Below the pieces are notes generated by a model. It did no database searches, was not told where the DNA came from, and saw only the letters and a program-made list of their open reading frames with translations. Positions 14,767 through 24,962 of a stretch of DNA of 64,000 nt are shown one piece after another; within the stretch, counting starts at the first letter, position 1; every line of letters starts with the position of its first letter. The stretch spans positions 12,481 to 76,480 of the forward strand of contig MFYT01000005.1 in the NCBI GenBank assembly GCA_001789205.1. The letters run 5' to 3'. A program made the translations under genes and the position numbers. Source of the DNA: Candidatus Raymondbacteria bacterium RIFOXYA2_FULL_49_16. GTDB lineage: Bacteria; Fibrobacterota; OXYB2-FULL-49-7; XYB2-FULL-49-35.

Positions 14767-15960
14767 TTATGCAAGAGTTGGCGGTTTCTGAAACCTGAAA
14801 TTCGGCCTCTGGAACGTATAATCATTCTTTTTAAGTTCCGCAAACCGTTCCCGTGCGTACACCAGGACCTCCTCGGCCCAGGCTTTGTTCTCATCCACGC
14901 AAAAGATGCGCCAGAGCAGATCGTCTTTAAATTGCGCTAGGTCTGTTCCCTTGTATTCGTCCCAATATATCGCAAGGCAATTCAGGGCGGTTTCGCGCCA
15001 CCGCGCGGCAACAGTGGCGGGGTCTGCGCACAGCGCGTCAAGATGGGCGAAATACGCCGCAAGCTCGTCACGCGCAGCCCCTTCCAGCAAATAGGGCCGG
15101 TGTTCCGGATGAAGGGCAATGCGCGCGGGAATCCGCTCGACCGCCCGCACACCATCTTTTGCAATAGTGCACTGGAGAATGAAGGAGTCGAAACAATGCA
15201 CGCTGTTGGACTTGAGATACGGATTCGAGTCTACATCAAAGAGAAAATTTCCCAGACTGTAAGCGATCCATCCGCGTCCATACTTTTCAATACCCTGCGG
15301 CACATGCGGGTGATGGCAGAGGACCAGGTCAGCGCCCGCATCGACCAGCGCGCGGCAATAGGCTTGGCGCGGGACCGAAGGAGTCTCCCTGAATTCAATG
15401 TCCGCATGCACACTGACCACCAGCACGTCCACGCTTTGCCTGCACGCGGCAATGCGCTCCTTCGCTTTTGCGAGGGAAAAATACGCCGGTCCCGGAGCGT
15501 CAACGCCAAAGGTGTAGTTGCAGTCCTCAAGAAAACCGAGAAACCCCACTGAACAGCCCTTTTTCTCAACCACCGCCAGTCTGTGCGCGCTATCAGGGTC
15601 TTCGCCAGCGCCGCACACGGCAAATCCCCCGGCAGCAAGGGCCTTTAGGGTATGGACAAGACCGGTTGCGCCCAAATCGAGGGCATGGTTGTTGGCAAAA
15701 TTGACAACAGTGAATCCCGCGTCCTTTAGCGCCGCGAGCGCTGAGGGCGGCGCCCACAGGCCCGCGGGATCCAGTTTCTCGGAAGGAAACCCGGGAGGAA
15801 GAACAGGAGATTCGAGGTTACAAAAAGCAATGTCAGCAGCGCCAAGAACATGCCGCACCTTCTCAAATGCATACCCAGGACCGTGGCAATCCAGGGCCTT
15901 TGCCGCGTCCCCGGCAAAACAGACATCGCCAACCACACTCAGTGTCAGAAGAGGCGTCAT
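14767..15960 (-). CDS. CapA-family protein (PGA_cap metallophosphatase-like)
   Basis: 397-aa protein of the CapA/PgsA family, a calcineurin-like metallophosphatase fold tied in some bacteria to poly-gamma-glutamate capsules. Motifs seen: VVGDVCFAGD, FCNLESPV, NFANNHALDLG, VSVHADIEF and DLVLCHHPHVPQG with YSLGNFLFD. No signal peptide is visible. Its start overlaps the stop of the 3001-aa surface protein gene by 4 nt (ATGA), so it is the last gene of that operon. Whether it acts on an extracellular polymer connected with that surface protein is unknown. Confidence 0.88.
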   Translation of the reverse strand: MTPLLTLSVVGDVCFAGDAAKALDCHGPGYAFEKVRHVLGAADIAFCNLESPVLPPGFPSEKLDPAGLWAPPSALAALKDAGFTVVNFANNHALDLGATGLVHTLKALAAGGFAVCGAGEDPDSAHRLAVVEKKGCSVGFLGFLEDCNYTFGVDAPGPAYFSLAKAKERIAACRQSVDVLVVSVHADIEFRETPSVPRQAYCRALVDAGADLVLCHHPHVPQGIEKYGRGWIAYSLGNFLFDVDSNPYLKSNSVHCFDSFILQCTIAKDGVRAVERIPARIALHPEHRPYLLEGAARDELAAYFAHLDALCADPATVAARWRETALNCLAIYWDEYKGTDLAQFKDDLLWRIFCVDENKAWAEEVLVYARERFAELKKNDYTFQRPNFRFQKPPTLA

Positions 15961-18900
15961 TTCATCATCACCATTTTAAGGGTTTTCACATACCGGCCCG
16001 CCTGTATACGGTACACGTACACGCCCGAGGCCACATCGCGGCTCCGCGCATCCCTGCCGTTCCAGGCTATCTTGTAATACCCGTAGGTATGGAACTTATT
16101 TTCCACCAGACGCGTGACAAGCCGCCCCTTGAGGTCGTAGATATCAAGCGTCACACGTCCGGGTTCCTTTAACTGGTAGTTGATGGCAGTGGCCGGATTA
16201 AAGGGATTGGGGTAGTTTTGCGCAATGGCCGTGGCCGCGGGCAATTCACGCGCAGTACCGCTGTGCTGACGGACATAGTCCATTGATCCGGCAATGACCG
16301 CAAGCGAAACGTCAGGTTTGGCCCCTGTGGCAAAAATCGGGATTTCGGCCTGTTTGCGCATATCGACAAGAACATTGCCGTCCGGAACAAGCAAGAACAG
16401 GTTCTCGTTTTCCGGGACACCTGCGATCCCGTCTGTTGTCAGCATGTAGCGCACAGTCTTTGCGGACGACGGCTGCGCGGAAAGGCAAAGCGGCCAGGTA
16501 TTACCGTCCGTCTCGCTGTTCCGGTAATCAGACATATAGTACCGTGACGCCCACTGCCGCCATTCCGGGTGCGGAATCGATACCCTGAATTCCTTGAGCA
16601 GCGCTGGCGGTCCAATATGGTCAAACGCATTGTCGCGTCCGTCAGTCGCCAACCCGGTCTCGCCAAGCTCAATGGCGTCGGTCCATGATCCCTGGCTAAA
16701 TGAAAACCGGAGATTCCACGACCCAGGACCAGAGCACTGTTTTGCAAGGCTGTTGGTCCCTGGTTGCAGTGAGGGGAAGAGAATAGTGTCTGGCGTGCTG
16801 GCAAAAACCCAGTATCCATGATAGGGCCGTATGGAATCAGTTGGCGCATATGATTCGTCAGCGCTGTTGTACGCATAAAAGGCGCGCTGGACCGTGTTTG
16901 TATCAAGGACAACATCAGCCGCGTTTACAGTAAAGGCAAATGGATTACCCACCTGGTTCCATCCCTGTCTGAGCGCAACCGGAAAAGCCTGGGTAAGACT
17001 GTCCGCGGTAACCAGGGGCGTGGAACGGGCTGACCCGAGCGCAAGCGCCTGCGCCTGTCCCTGTTTGGAATAGACCCAGACAGCTGTGCCGGGCGCCATG
17101 GCGAGAAGCGAGGCAGAACCACCTGGTTCGTGGTCAATATAGACACCGTTATCAGCGCCCGAAGCCTGCCATCTGCCAATACGCCAGTCGAGGGTATCGC
17201 TGGTAATAAGGCTGGCAAAAACCGAATCGGGCGATGGCGTATCAACACTGAAGGGCAGAGAAACCATGGTAAACCGCGCCGCGGGAACCGTTCCCTGGGG
17301 AACAGATGCTGTGGCAAGGGTTTTGCCCACAGTCCGGTGCTTGCAAGCCGCGCTTTGCAGGCCATCGGACACTGTCAGCCAATATTCAAACCCATAGTCC
17401 GCGTTTGTCACAAAGGCCGAAGGAATGGTCGCGCTGAAAGAGGCTGCGCCTGATACTGTTGCCTTGGTGATGGAAAGCGCAATTGCGGTTGCGCCTGGTT
17501 CACGGTACAGAAGCGTGATTGCGGGATTGGGGATATTCTCAGTGACTGTCCCGTACACGCGATACGAGCTTGTCACTGAATCAATGGCAACCGCAGGCGC
17601 TGTGGAATCGAGGCCAAGCGCATACTGGGAGAACGAATGCAGCCAAGCGCACACATATCCCAGCCTGTCCAGAGAATCTAAGGGGAAAACCGCTTGCCAG
17701 GACGCGCCCTTTGCACTTCGTCTGAAAATCATGAGATGAGAAGCTGATCCGGAAAATAAGGAGGGAACGGGAAGCGAGAGCAGCGCGGAAAAACCCGAAT
17801 CCGGACCTGTGAACGAATAAATAGCGCCCACCATTTCAATAGTGTTGGGCAGGGTATCATCAGCGGCTGGGACCAGTTTCTGGATCGCTACACGTTCATT
17901 GTCAAACCCCGACTGTGGTGGAAAAAACAACCGCACCGTGTCCCCATTGTCGGCCAGAAGAATGCGCGTGGTATCCGCGGCAACGATAAATCCGCTCGAA
18001 GCCGTGACATTGACGGTAAGAACGAAGCTCAGATACGTTGTATCAGCGCCATCAAAAGCGAAAAGCCGGATGGTACCGTTGAACGCGCTGTCCGCGAAAA
18101 AGACAAGCGCATACCGCGAGCCTCCCAAGGCAATGACCCGCATGGAGGAGACCGGAGCGCCAAGGACGCCGACAGCGTCAAAAGTGGCGTCATCGTCATC
18201 AGTGACGGTGAATTCTATGCGCACACTGTCGACGATTGTGATAGTGGTGTCGGCTGCGCCGGCGAGGACCGGCGGGTCGTTCACCGGTATCGCGGTCGCG
18301 GAAAAGGTGATGGTGTCAGCATATCCATAGCCGTCGTCGACCATGATCCGGACAAGCACGTCGTTTGCGGGATACTGCGGGTCCCACGTAAACAAACCAT
18401 TGCTGTCAATGGCCATGAAAAGACTGTCGGGATTGGCGGGACGGAGAATTGTGTAATAGAGCTGCTGTCCGTCAGCGTCGGAGGCCACGATTTGCAGGCT
18501 GTATGCCGAATCTTCCACAGCCAGGATATCATTAGCGCTATTGGCAATGACCGGAGCTGCTGTGTTGTAAATTACACGCAGCGTGTCGCTGGGTGTGCTG
18601 GCATTGCCCACTTCGTCGCGGGCAACCAGCCAGAAGAGGTTTTCACCGGTATGGAGCGGCACATCCACGATATCGACCGTGTCGCTGATAAGGGAAGCCA
18701 TCTCCTTGATCAGCGCTGAATCGCGGTACAGGTCCAGGGACGCGCCCTGCGTGGCAGACGCACGGAGTGTGATTACATCGCCGGACACCAGCGTGTCCTG
18801 CGCGGTCAAAAGCGCGGGTACTGCCGGCGGCGTCACGTCGACATAAAACCGCCATTCGAGCGTATCAGCGTTGTTCGCTTCGTCGGAGGCGACTATCTGG

Positions 18901-21900
18901 ACATAGTTCCACCCCTCGTCGAGGTCCGCAGAAGGCCGGAAGGTGACGGTGCCCGCGGTCCGGTTAAAGACCACGCCAGCAGCTGGGGATAAATTGACAA
19001 GCAGTCTGAGAGAAGCTGAATCGATGTCCGACGACGCATCGGACACGGTGACGCTGATTTCGGGCCGCGGATCGCTGGTCTTGGAGTTGTGCGCGGGCAT
19101 CATACCCGAAAATGATGGCGGTACATTATCGACATACGAGGAATCGGCGAAGAACTGGACTGAGGTGGTGGTCAGGACATTGCCAGCGCGGTCCGCCGCG
19201 ATCACGGCAATGGTATGGGTGCCGTTGGACAATACGGCTGTGCTGCCGGGAATTGCCCTTCCCGCAGCGTATACGGTGGCGATTGAATCGCCATCGAGCA
19301 GCAGGACCACGGTGGCTGAATCAATGCCGCTGCCGGAATCGCTCACTTGTGCCGCAATCGACGGCTGGAACGAGGTGGTCTCGGCCGCAGCAGGACTCAG
19401 AGAGACCAGATAGGGCGCTTTGGAATCACGTACAACGGTAATAGGTGTTGTGGCAACGCTCTTGTTGCCCGCACCATCGACCGCCCTTAGACTGATAGCA
19501 TTAGAACCTTCGGCAAGGTCCACCCCCGTGACATTGAAAGAACCGGATGCATTTGCCGAGCCAGTATCAGTGACCACCGCGAGCATGAGAACTTCTATTT
19601 TGGCCCGCGCCTCGGCAGTACCGCTGATGGAAATCGAAGCGTTCTTGGTCAGCGATGGAATGCCAGTGACCACCGGCGCCGCAGGAGCTGTCGCGTCAAT
19701 GACAAACGACCAGCCCTGGGTGCGGCTGTTGTACAGCGCGTCATATGCCTTCAACTCGACCGAGTACGTGAGACTTTCGGTCAGTGCGACTGTCGGCTGA
19801 TAGGAAATACGGCCCGCAGCCGAGTCAATGGTGTATGACACTGGTGTGTTGTCTAGCATAAGTACTGTTGAATCGTACGCAATGCCGCTCTGGTCAGTGA
19901 CAATGGCGGAAATGGCGGGCAGACGCGATATGATGGTGCCCGTGGGTTGATAGGCGGTTATCTGCGGCGGCGTCTGGTCCGTCCCCGCTAGGTTCGTGGT
20001 GAATTCCGAGGATTGGGTTTTTGTATTACCTGCTAAATCCGCGGCCACAACCACAATACGGTACAACGTGGAATCAACGAGATTTGTCTGAGGCTGCCAG
20101 CTGATAATGCGCGTGGCCGGCGTATAGGTCACCTGCGCGGGCACGGACACTGTGTCGTCGAGGTCAACGTTGATGACATGGAGCGCGCACATCGCGGCCC
20201 TGATGCCCGATGCGCTATCAAAGAGTGTGGCGGAAACAAGCGGCGTGGCAAACGTCACCGCCTCGCCGTTAGCAGGAGAGATATTTGAAATTTCAGGCTG
20301 CCGCGTGTCGAGCACCACGGTCATGGCCGCGCTTTTCGTGCTGACATTGCCCGCGGTGTCACGCGCCTCTGCTGTTATCCGGTTTTCTCCCTCGGTGAGG
20401 GTGAGTGATACAGTGAAAGTGTCGTTGGTTCCTGTGGCAGCGCTGCCAGCAGCTACGGAATTCCGGAATATAGTCACCTGCGACCGCTTCTCCGCAGTGC
20501 CCATGATCGTGATGTTCGACGAATTCGTAGGCGTTGCAACCTGGAAGACCACAGGTGCAAGCGGGGCGTGCATGTCAATGCTGAAGCTCCAGGTGACCGA
20601 GTCAATGTTCGCGTTGGATGAGAGGTCAGCGGCAACGGCCTTAACCGTATGTCTCCCATCGCTCAGTGTTGAACTGGTAAAACTCACCTGGCTCGAAGCG
20701 AACGTATGGGAGACCGCGGCGCCGTCCAGCTCCATTCTGATGCTTGCCGGATTGACCCCGCTAATATCCGACACTTGTACGGAAATGGTAACAGAACCGG
20801 CGTTGATCGTGGTGTCTGGCCGCGGTGTTCGTTGCGAAAAGACAGGCGGGGCCGTCTCGGCAGTCAACGTATCGACAAACAGGTGTATGAGCGCGGTGTC
20901 CGAGACATTCCCGACCAAATCCTGCAGGACCAATGTAAAAGCGTGGAGAACGCCATGGGCGAGCGGATGGGTAACGTCCTGGTAGGTAAAAACGTTTCCC
21001 GTATAGCTGATGGACGAGGCCGGAATGCGCGTACCGTCCATAAATCCTTTGACAGAATCGGGGTTAACGCCCGCGCCGTTGCTGTCGGAAACCGTTAGGG
21101 CGATAATGGGCGTTGTCACCCCGATGGTGTCGCCTGAATCGGGCGAAGTTGAAATCAGATGAGGCGCGATATTATCCATAAAAACGGTGACAGGAGTGCT
21201 TGCCGTGCTGGTATTGCCCAGTGAATCGATCGCCTTTGCGGTCAGGGAATTACTACCATAGGTCAGGACCACGCTGTCAATGGAGAATGACCCGCCAGTG
21301 CCCGACATGGTCGAGGCGATGGGCGTTGCGCCGCCATTACGGTACAGGTCAACGGTCGCCAGTGGAGAAGTGGTCCCGATAACCGTGATAAATACCGCTT
21401 TGGTGGGTGAGGCAATAGAGCCGAGTACAGGAATAGACGGCGGATCTGAATCGATAAGAAACGACCACGCCGTGTCCGCGCTGTTGTGGTTTAACGAAGC
21501 GTCGGTCACATAGAGGCTGCACCGGTGCACGCCTTGGGCGGGATTGGTCGAAGGAGACCAGGTAATCAGGCCTGTTGCCGGGGTGAACGAATGGATCCGT
21601 ACCGTTCCATCGACAAACAGTTTGATGCTTGCCGCGTCAATACCGTTCTCCAGGTCATTGGCGATTGCCGAAATCTGCGGACGCGGCGCAATAACGGAAT
21701 GCAGCGGCTGTACGCCGGAAATGACCGGAGGGATGTTGTCATTTGCAGACTTGTCAACATAAAACGCGGTTGAATCCCATAGCGATGAGTTTCCTGCCTG
21801 GTCAACGGCACGGACTTTCAGATAATGCCATGCTTTGTCCGTAAGGCTCAGAACCATAGTATAGATCAGCCGGGTACCGTCCCAGGTGGCCGTCTTCTTA

Positions 21901-24900
21901 ACACCGTCCACATACAAAAACAGGGAATCTGCATTGAGCCCGGCGTCGCCGATATCGTGAAGAGCAACCCGCACAGTCGGGGTCTGGCTGATGATGGTGT
22001 CGAAGTGAGCGGGATATGTGCTGTCGATGACCGGTTTGCTCGTGTCGCGTACTACTGTGATGGCGGTCGAATATGACCCGATATTGCCCACGGAATCAAT
22101 CTGTTGCGCCGCGATCTGGTTGTTCCCGGAAGAAAGCGAACAGGCTGCGGAAAAGGCGCCCGCGGCATCGGTACTGTCCGCACCCTTCAGGCTGCCGTTG
22201 TTGTACACCCGTACCAGGGCCTTTTTCTCCCCAGTGCCCTGGACCTGGACCAAGCTTAGTGTTGTATATGTTGGCAAAAGGGCCGTATTGATGACCGGAG
22301 CATCGGGACTTACCTTGTCCTGGTTCACATAGATGGTATCATACGCGCTGTTGTTTCCCGCGGAATCCCTCTGGTAGCCGTAAATCATGTTTTGTCCGGC
22401 CACAAGCGGCACATTGAACGAAAAGGACGTGCTTGCGCCAGTATTGCCGTAGATGTACCAAGCGCCGCAGTAGAGATACACAAGCGCCTTCTTTTCCGCG
22501 GTGCCGGTGATCACAAGCGTATCAAGGTTGGTGGCATGAGGAAGCGACGGCGAAAAAACTATTTTTCCCGGCAGCGTGGCGTCGACGGTAAAAGACCAGA
22601 TAAGGGTATCAAGGTTGTGGTTTGTCGAGGAATCGGCAATGCGCGCAAATACCGTATGCTGTCCATCGGCAAGGTCGAATGCCGGCGTATATGAAATATA
22701 TCCGTCGGCAAAGACCGCAGGATATACGTTGTTGTCGATTTTAAAAATTAGGTACGACGGGTCAATCTTGGACGCGTCAGAGGCGACGCACCTGATGAGC
22801 GGTTGCCGCATATTGACCAGTCCATTATTTGCGGGTTCCGGATATTTGAGGTTGGGCGGCGTAAGGTCGTTCATGGTTGAGTTCACGAAAAAGTCGACCA
22901 CAAAAGTGTCGTTGACGCCGCCGTTGCCCACTGAATCAGGGACAAACCAAGTCACGCGGTGCCACACCTGGTCTGACAAATCAGCCGTTGGCGCAAAGGA
23001 AATGGTCTCACGGAAACGGGTATGCGACACTGTGGCGCCGTCTAATTTCATGACAATTGCCCCTTCATGGGGTGGGACCACGCCAAGATCATGGAAAATG
23101 GCAGATAAAGTGGGACGCCGGTCTGATGTGGTATCGCCATCAGAAATACTGGGGTTACTCCAATATGGCGCGAGGGTATCTATCCTGAAGCTGCCAGTAG
23201 TCGAATACGAAGAATAGTTACCTCCAATGTCCCTGCACCGTACGCGCCAATAGTAGGTATCATTGCCCGCGTATCCAGCAGGCAGGGTAATTGCAGACGC
23301 TGTCAGGCTGTCGTTGTACACGAGGGGGATAAACGAAGATGATGTTGAAAACTGGAAGAAATACATGATTGCGCCGCTTGCTGTGGTCCAATCAAGGTAT
23401 GGCGTGTTATCGTTTTGATCTGGTTCCGTATACAGGGACGGCGTGGAAGGCGGTATCCGGTCGATAAACGTGCCGGCCATGTTCTCTTTTTGCATGACAA
23501 GATCGTAGGAATTCGACGCGTTGCCATAATTGACCCATACGAACTTGAGATCGTCGCTGTTCGCGTCATCGCGCATGAGCTGAAATCCAGTATAGCCTTG
23601 TTGGGCAGGGCCTTCAGCAATGGATATGCCGTTTGTGGTTGTCCATCCTGAGACCGCGTTCCCATAATAATCGAAACGGGCCGCATACACATCGTCCTCG
23701 CTGCTACCATTGCGTTCATCGGACCAGGCAAGAACAACGCCGGGGTTTGTACTTACGCTATCGAGAACAATGTGAGGCACTGACTGCATGCCCGGGGCAT
23801 TGCAGATAAGCTTGCCGGTTGTGCTGCTCCAATAGGAAGAGGCATAAATCGACGAAGTGCCGGAACAATAGGCACGGCATGCATAGATGTTCGATACACT
23901 GGCCGTATCACGATAGTCTTGCCAGGCGATATAGGCTTGTTTGCCGTATTCCGAGGCTGAAAAAGCGGCAATAACAGGGTTTTTCTGGTCGCCAGCCGCG
24001 TTGCACACGACCACACCGCCAGCGGTGCTGCGGCGGGAACCGTTGAGATTTACCCTTTGGACATAAATATCTTCGCCTGTGGTCCCAAGATTTGCCTGGA
24101 AGGTGACAAACACACCAGCGCTGTCGTCAGAACAAAGATTATAAATATACTGGTCGCCCGCCATTGGAGTGCTGACCCCCACGCCATTCGTACCCCAGTT
24201 CAGGTTAAAACTCGCGCTATCAGCGCCTGAAACGCGTTGTGCGTAGATATCGTATCCCGTGGATCCATGGCTGTCGTACCAGACGACAATTGCGCCGCCA
24301 ACATTGTCGGGTATAATGCTGGGTTTGGACATGGAAAAACCCGTGGCCATGCAGACTTCGCGGCCATTTGCGCCCCATTTGGGATTGCCGAGGTAATCAA
24401 CCTTTTGAACAAAAATACGATAATAGCTGCCGCGATATTCGCGCCAGCAGATAATGGCGCCGCTCGAGCCATCGGGAATCATGGATACATACGACTTGCT
24501 GCCTGTGGTGTTGATGATGGGTTTGCCGGTTGTATACCCTGACCACGAACCACCGGTATAGGGGGTGCAACTATAATAACGGCGGGCCATATAAATAGTT
24601 GTCCCTCGTTGCCAGCAGACGATGCTATAGACCCCGCTGGGAACCACATTGACATTTGACAAAGATGCGGTGTTGTCGCTATTGATCTCAATTGGCCCGA
24701 TGATTGTCCCGGTATCGGAAACACGGACCATGCGCAACGCGCCATTGGAATATCCATTATCGTCCCGATACGCGATGAACTGGCCAGCATTGTAGGTTGA
24801 ATAGAGCAATGCGGGACACATATCGTTATAATACTGATCTTCGGCTGCGACGCTGACAATGGTATTCTGGAAGCGGTCAGGAGTAAAACCTGTGACTGCG

Positions 24901-24962
24901 GCAGATAATGAAGCGGCTGCGCAAAGTAGTGCGAACATGGCACTATAGTTAATCGACTTCAT
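15957..24962 (-). CDS. Giant secreted Ig-repeat surface protein with type IX-type sorting tail (3001 aa)
   Basis: Exported protein: signal peptide at residues 1-22 (MFALLCAAASLSAA). Residues about 30-510 hold beta-propeller-like repeats (for example IIPDNVGGAIVVWYDSHGST, VVLAWSDERNGSSEDDVYAA). A fibronectin-like segment follows (TPYLDWTTASGAIMYFFQFS), then roughly a dozen Ig-like repeats of the pattern VSDxSGIDxxSxxLxxDG ... DGxHTVxAxAxDxxGN ... WSFxID, alternating with APVV...GTAEKxAxVxxxxN modules. A cadherin-like domain near 2160-2260 (SDADGQQLYYTI; NDPPVLAG) precedes the C-terminal region. The end (YPNPFNPATAINYQL ... ASGVYVYRIQAGRYVKTLKM) is a Por/type IX secretion sorting domain. Likely an adhesin or stalk-like surface protein. 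It follows a CsgG-like gene with a TAATG overlap. Confidence 0.85.
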   Translation of the reverse strand: MKSINYSAMFALLCAAASLSAAVTGFTPDRFQNTIVSVAAEDQYYNDMCPALLYSTYNAGQFIAYRDDNGYSNGALRMVRVSDTGTIIGPIEINSDNTASLSNVNVVPSGVYSIVCWQRGTTIYMARRYYSCTPYTGGSWSGYTTGKPIINTTGSKSYVSMIPDGSSGAIICWREYRGSYYRIFVQKVDYLGNPKWGANGREVCMATGFSMSKPSIIPDNVGGAIVVWYDSHGSTGYDIYAQRVSGADSASFNLNWGTNGVGVSTPMAGDQYIYNLCSDDSAGVFVTFQANLGTTGEDIYVQRVNLNGSRRSTAGGVVVCNAAGDQKNPVIAAFSASEYGKQAYIAWQDYRDTASVSNIYACRAYCSGTSSIYASSYWSSTTGKLICNAPGMQSVPHIVLDSVSTNPGVVLAWSDERNGSSEDDVYAARFDYYGNAVSGWTTTNGISIAEGPAQQGYTGFQLMRDDANSDDLKFVWVNYGNASNSYDLVMQKENMAGTFIDRIPPSTPSLYTEPDQNDNTPYLDWTTASGAIMYFFQFSTSSSFIPLVYNDSLTASAITLPAGYAGNDTYYWRVRCRDIGGNYSSYSTTGSFRIDTLAPYWSNPSISDGDTTSDRRPTLSAIFHDLGVVPPHEGAIVMKLDGATVSHTRFRETISFAPTADLSDQVWHRVTWFVPDSVGNGGVNDTFVVDFFVNSTMNDLTPPNLKYPEPANNGLVNMRQPLIRCVASDASKIDPSYLIFKIDNNVYPAVFADGYISYTPAFDLADGQHTVFARIADSSTNHNLDTLIWSFTVDATLPGKIVFSPSLPHATNLDTLVITGTAEKKALVYLYCGAWYIYGNTGASTSFSFNVPLVAGQNMIYGYQRDSAGNNSAYDTIYVNQDKVSPDAPVINTALLPTYTTLSLVQVQGTGEKKALVRVYNNGSLKGADSTDAAGAFSAACSLSSGNNQIAAQQIDSVGNIGSYSTAITVVRDTSKPVIDSTYPAHFDTIISQTPTVRVALHDIGDAGLNADSLFLYVDGVKKTATWDGTRLIYTMVLSLTDKAWHYLKVRAVDQAGNSSLWDSTAFYVDKSANDNIPPVISGVQPLHSVIAPRPQISAIANDLENGIDAASIKLFVDGTVRIHSFTPATGLITWSPSTNPAQGVHRCSLYVTDASLNHNSADTAWSFLIDSDPPSIPVLGSIASPTKAVFITVIGTTSPLATVDLYRNGGATPIASTMSGTGGSFSIDSVVLTYGSNSLTAKAIDSLGNTSTASTPVTVFMDNIAPHLISTSPDSGDTIGVTTPIIALTVSDSNGAGVNPDSVKGFMDGTRIPASSISYTGNVFTYQDVTHPLAHGVLHAFTLVLQDLVGNVSDTALIHLFVDTLTAETAPPVFSQRTPRPDTTINAGSVTISVQVSDISGVNPASIRMELDGAAVSHTFASSQVSFTSSTLSDGRHTVKAVAADLSSNANIDSVTWSFSIDMHAPLAPVVFQVATPTNSSNITIMGTAEKRSQVTIFRNSVAAGSAATGTNDTFTVSLTLTEGENRITAEARDTAGNVSTKSAAMTVVLDTRQPEISNISPANGEAVTFATPLVSATLFDSASGIRAAMCALHVINVDLDDTVSVPAQVTYTPATRIISWQPQTNLVDSTLYRIVVVAADLAGNTKTQSSEFTTNLAGTDQTPPQITAYQPTGTIISRLPAISAIVTDQSGIAYDSTVLMLDNTPVSYTIDSAAGRISYQPTVALTESLTYSVELKAYDALYNSRTQGWSFVIDATAPAAPVVTGIPSLTKNASISISGTAEARAKIEVLMLAVVTDTGSANASGSFNVTGVDLAEGSNAISLRAVDGAGNKSVATTPITVVRDSKAPYLVSLSPAAAETTSFQPSIAAQVSDSGSGIDSATVVLLLDGDSIATVYAAGRAIPGSTAVLSNGTHTIAVIAADRAGNVLTTTSVQFFADSSYVDNVPPSFSGMMPAHNSKTSDPRPEISVTVSDASSDIDSASLRLLVNLSPAAGVVFNRTAGTVTFRPSADLDEGWNYVQIVASDEANNADTLEWRFYVDVTPPAVPALLTAQDTLVSGDVITLRASATQGASLDLYRDSALIKEMASLISDTVDIVDVPLHTGENLFWLVARDEVGNASTPSDTLRVIYNTAAPVIANSANDILAVEDSAYSLQIVASDADGQQLYYTILRPANPDSLFMAIDSNGLFTWDPQYPANDVLVRIMVDDGYGYADTITFSATAIPVNDPPVLAGAADTTITIVDSVRIEFTVTDDDDATFDAVGVLGAPVSSMRVIALGGSRYALVFFADSAFNGTIRLFAFDGADTTYLSFVLTVNVTASSGFIVAADTTRILLADNGDTVRLFFPPQSGFDNERVAIQKLVPAADDTLPNTIEMVGAIYSFTGPDSGFSALLSLPVPSLFSGSASHLMIFRRSAKGASWQAVFPLDSLDRLGYVCAWLHSFSQYALGLDSTAPAVAIDSVTSSYRVYGTVTENIPNPAITLLYREPGATAIALSITKATVSGAASFSATIPSAFVTNADYGFEYWLTVSDGLQSAACKHRTVGKTLATASVPQGTVPAARFTMVSLPFSVDTPSPDSVFASLITSDTLDWRIGRWQASGADNGVYIDHEPGGSASLLAMAPGTAVWVYSKQGQAQALALGSARSTPLVTADSLTQAFPVALRQGWNQVGNPFAFTVNAADVVLDTNTVQRAFYAYNSADESYAPTDSIRPYHGYWVFASTPDTILFPSLQPGTNSLAKQCSGPGSWNLRFSFSQGSWTDAIELGETGLATDGRDNAFDHIGPPALLKEFRVSIPHPEWRQWASRYYMSDYRNSETDGNTWPLCLSAQPSSAKTVRYMLTTDGIAGVPENENLFLLVPDGNVLVDMRKQAEIPIFATGAKPDVSLAVIAGSMDYVRQHSGTARELPAATAIAQNYPNPFNPATAINYQLKEPGRVTLDIYDLKGRLVTRLVENKFHTYGYYKIAWNGRDARSRDVASGVYVYRIQAGRYVKTLKMVMMK

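Noticed and set aside
15957-24962. Many plus-strand ORFs of 60-280 codons opposite the giant gene, including one at 20152-20985
   Set aside because: They are antisense shadows of a repetitive GC-rich gene, with low-complexity Ser/Ala/Thr translations.
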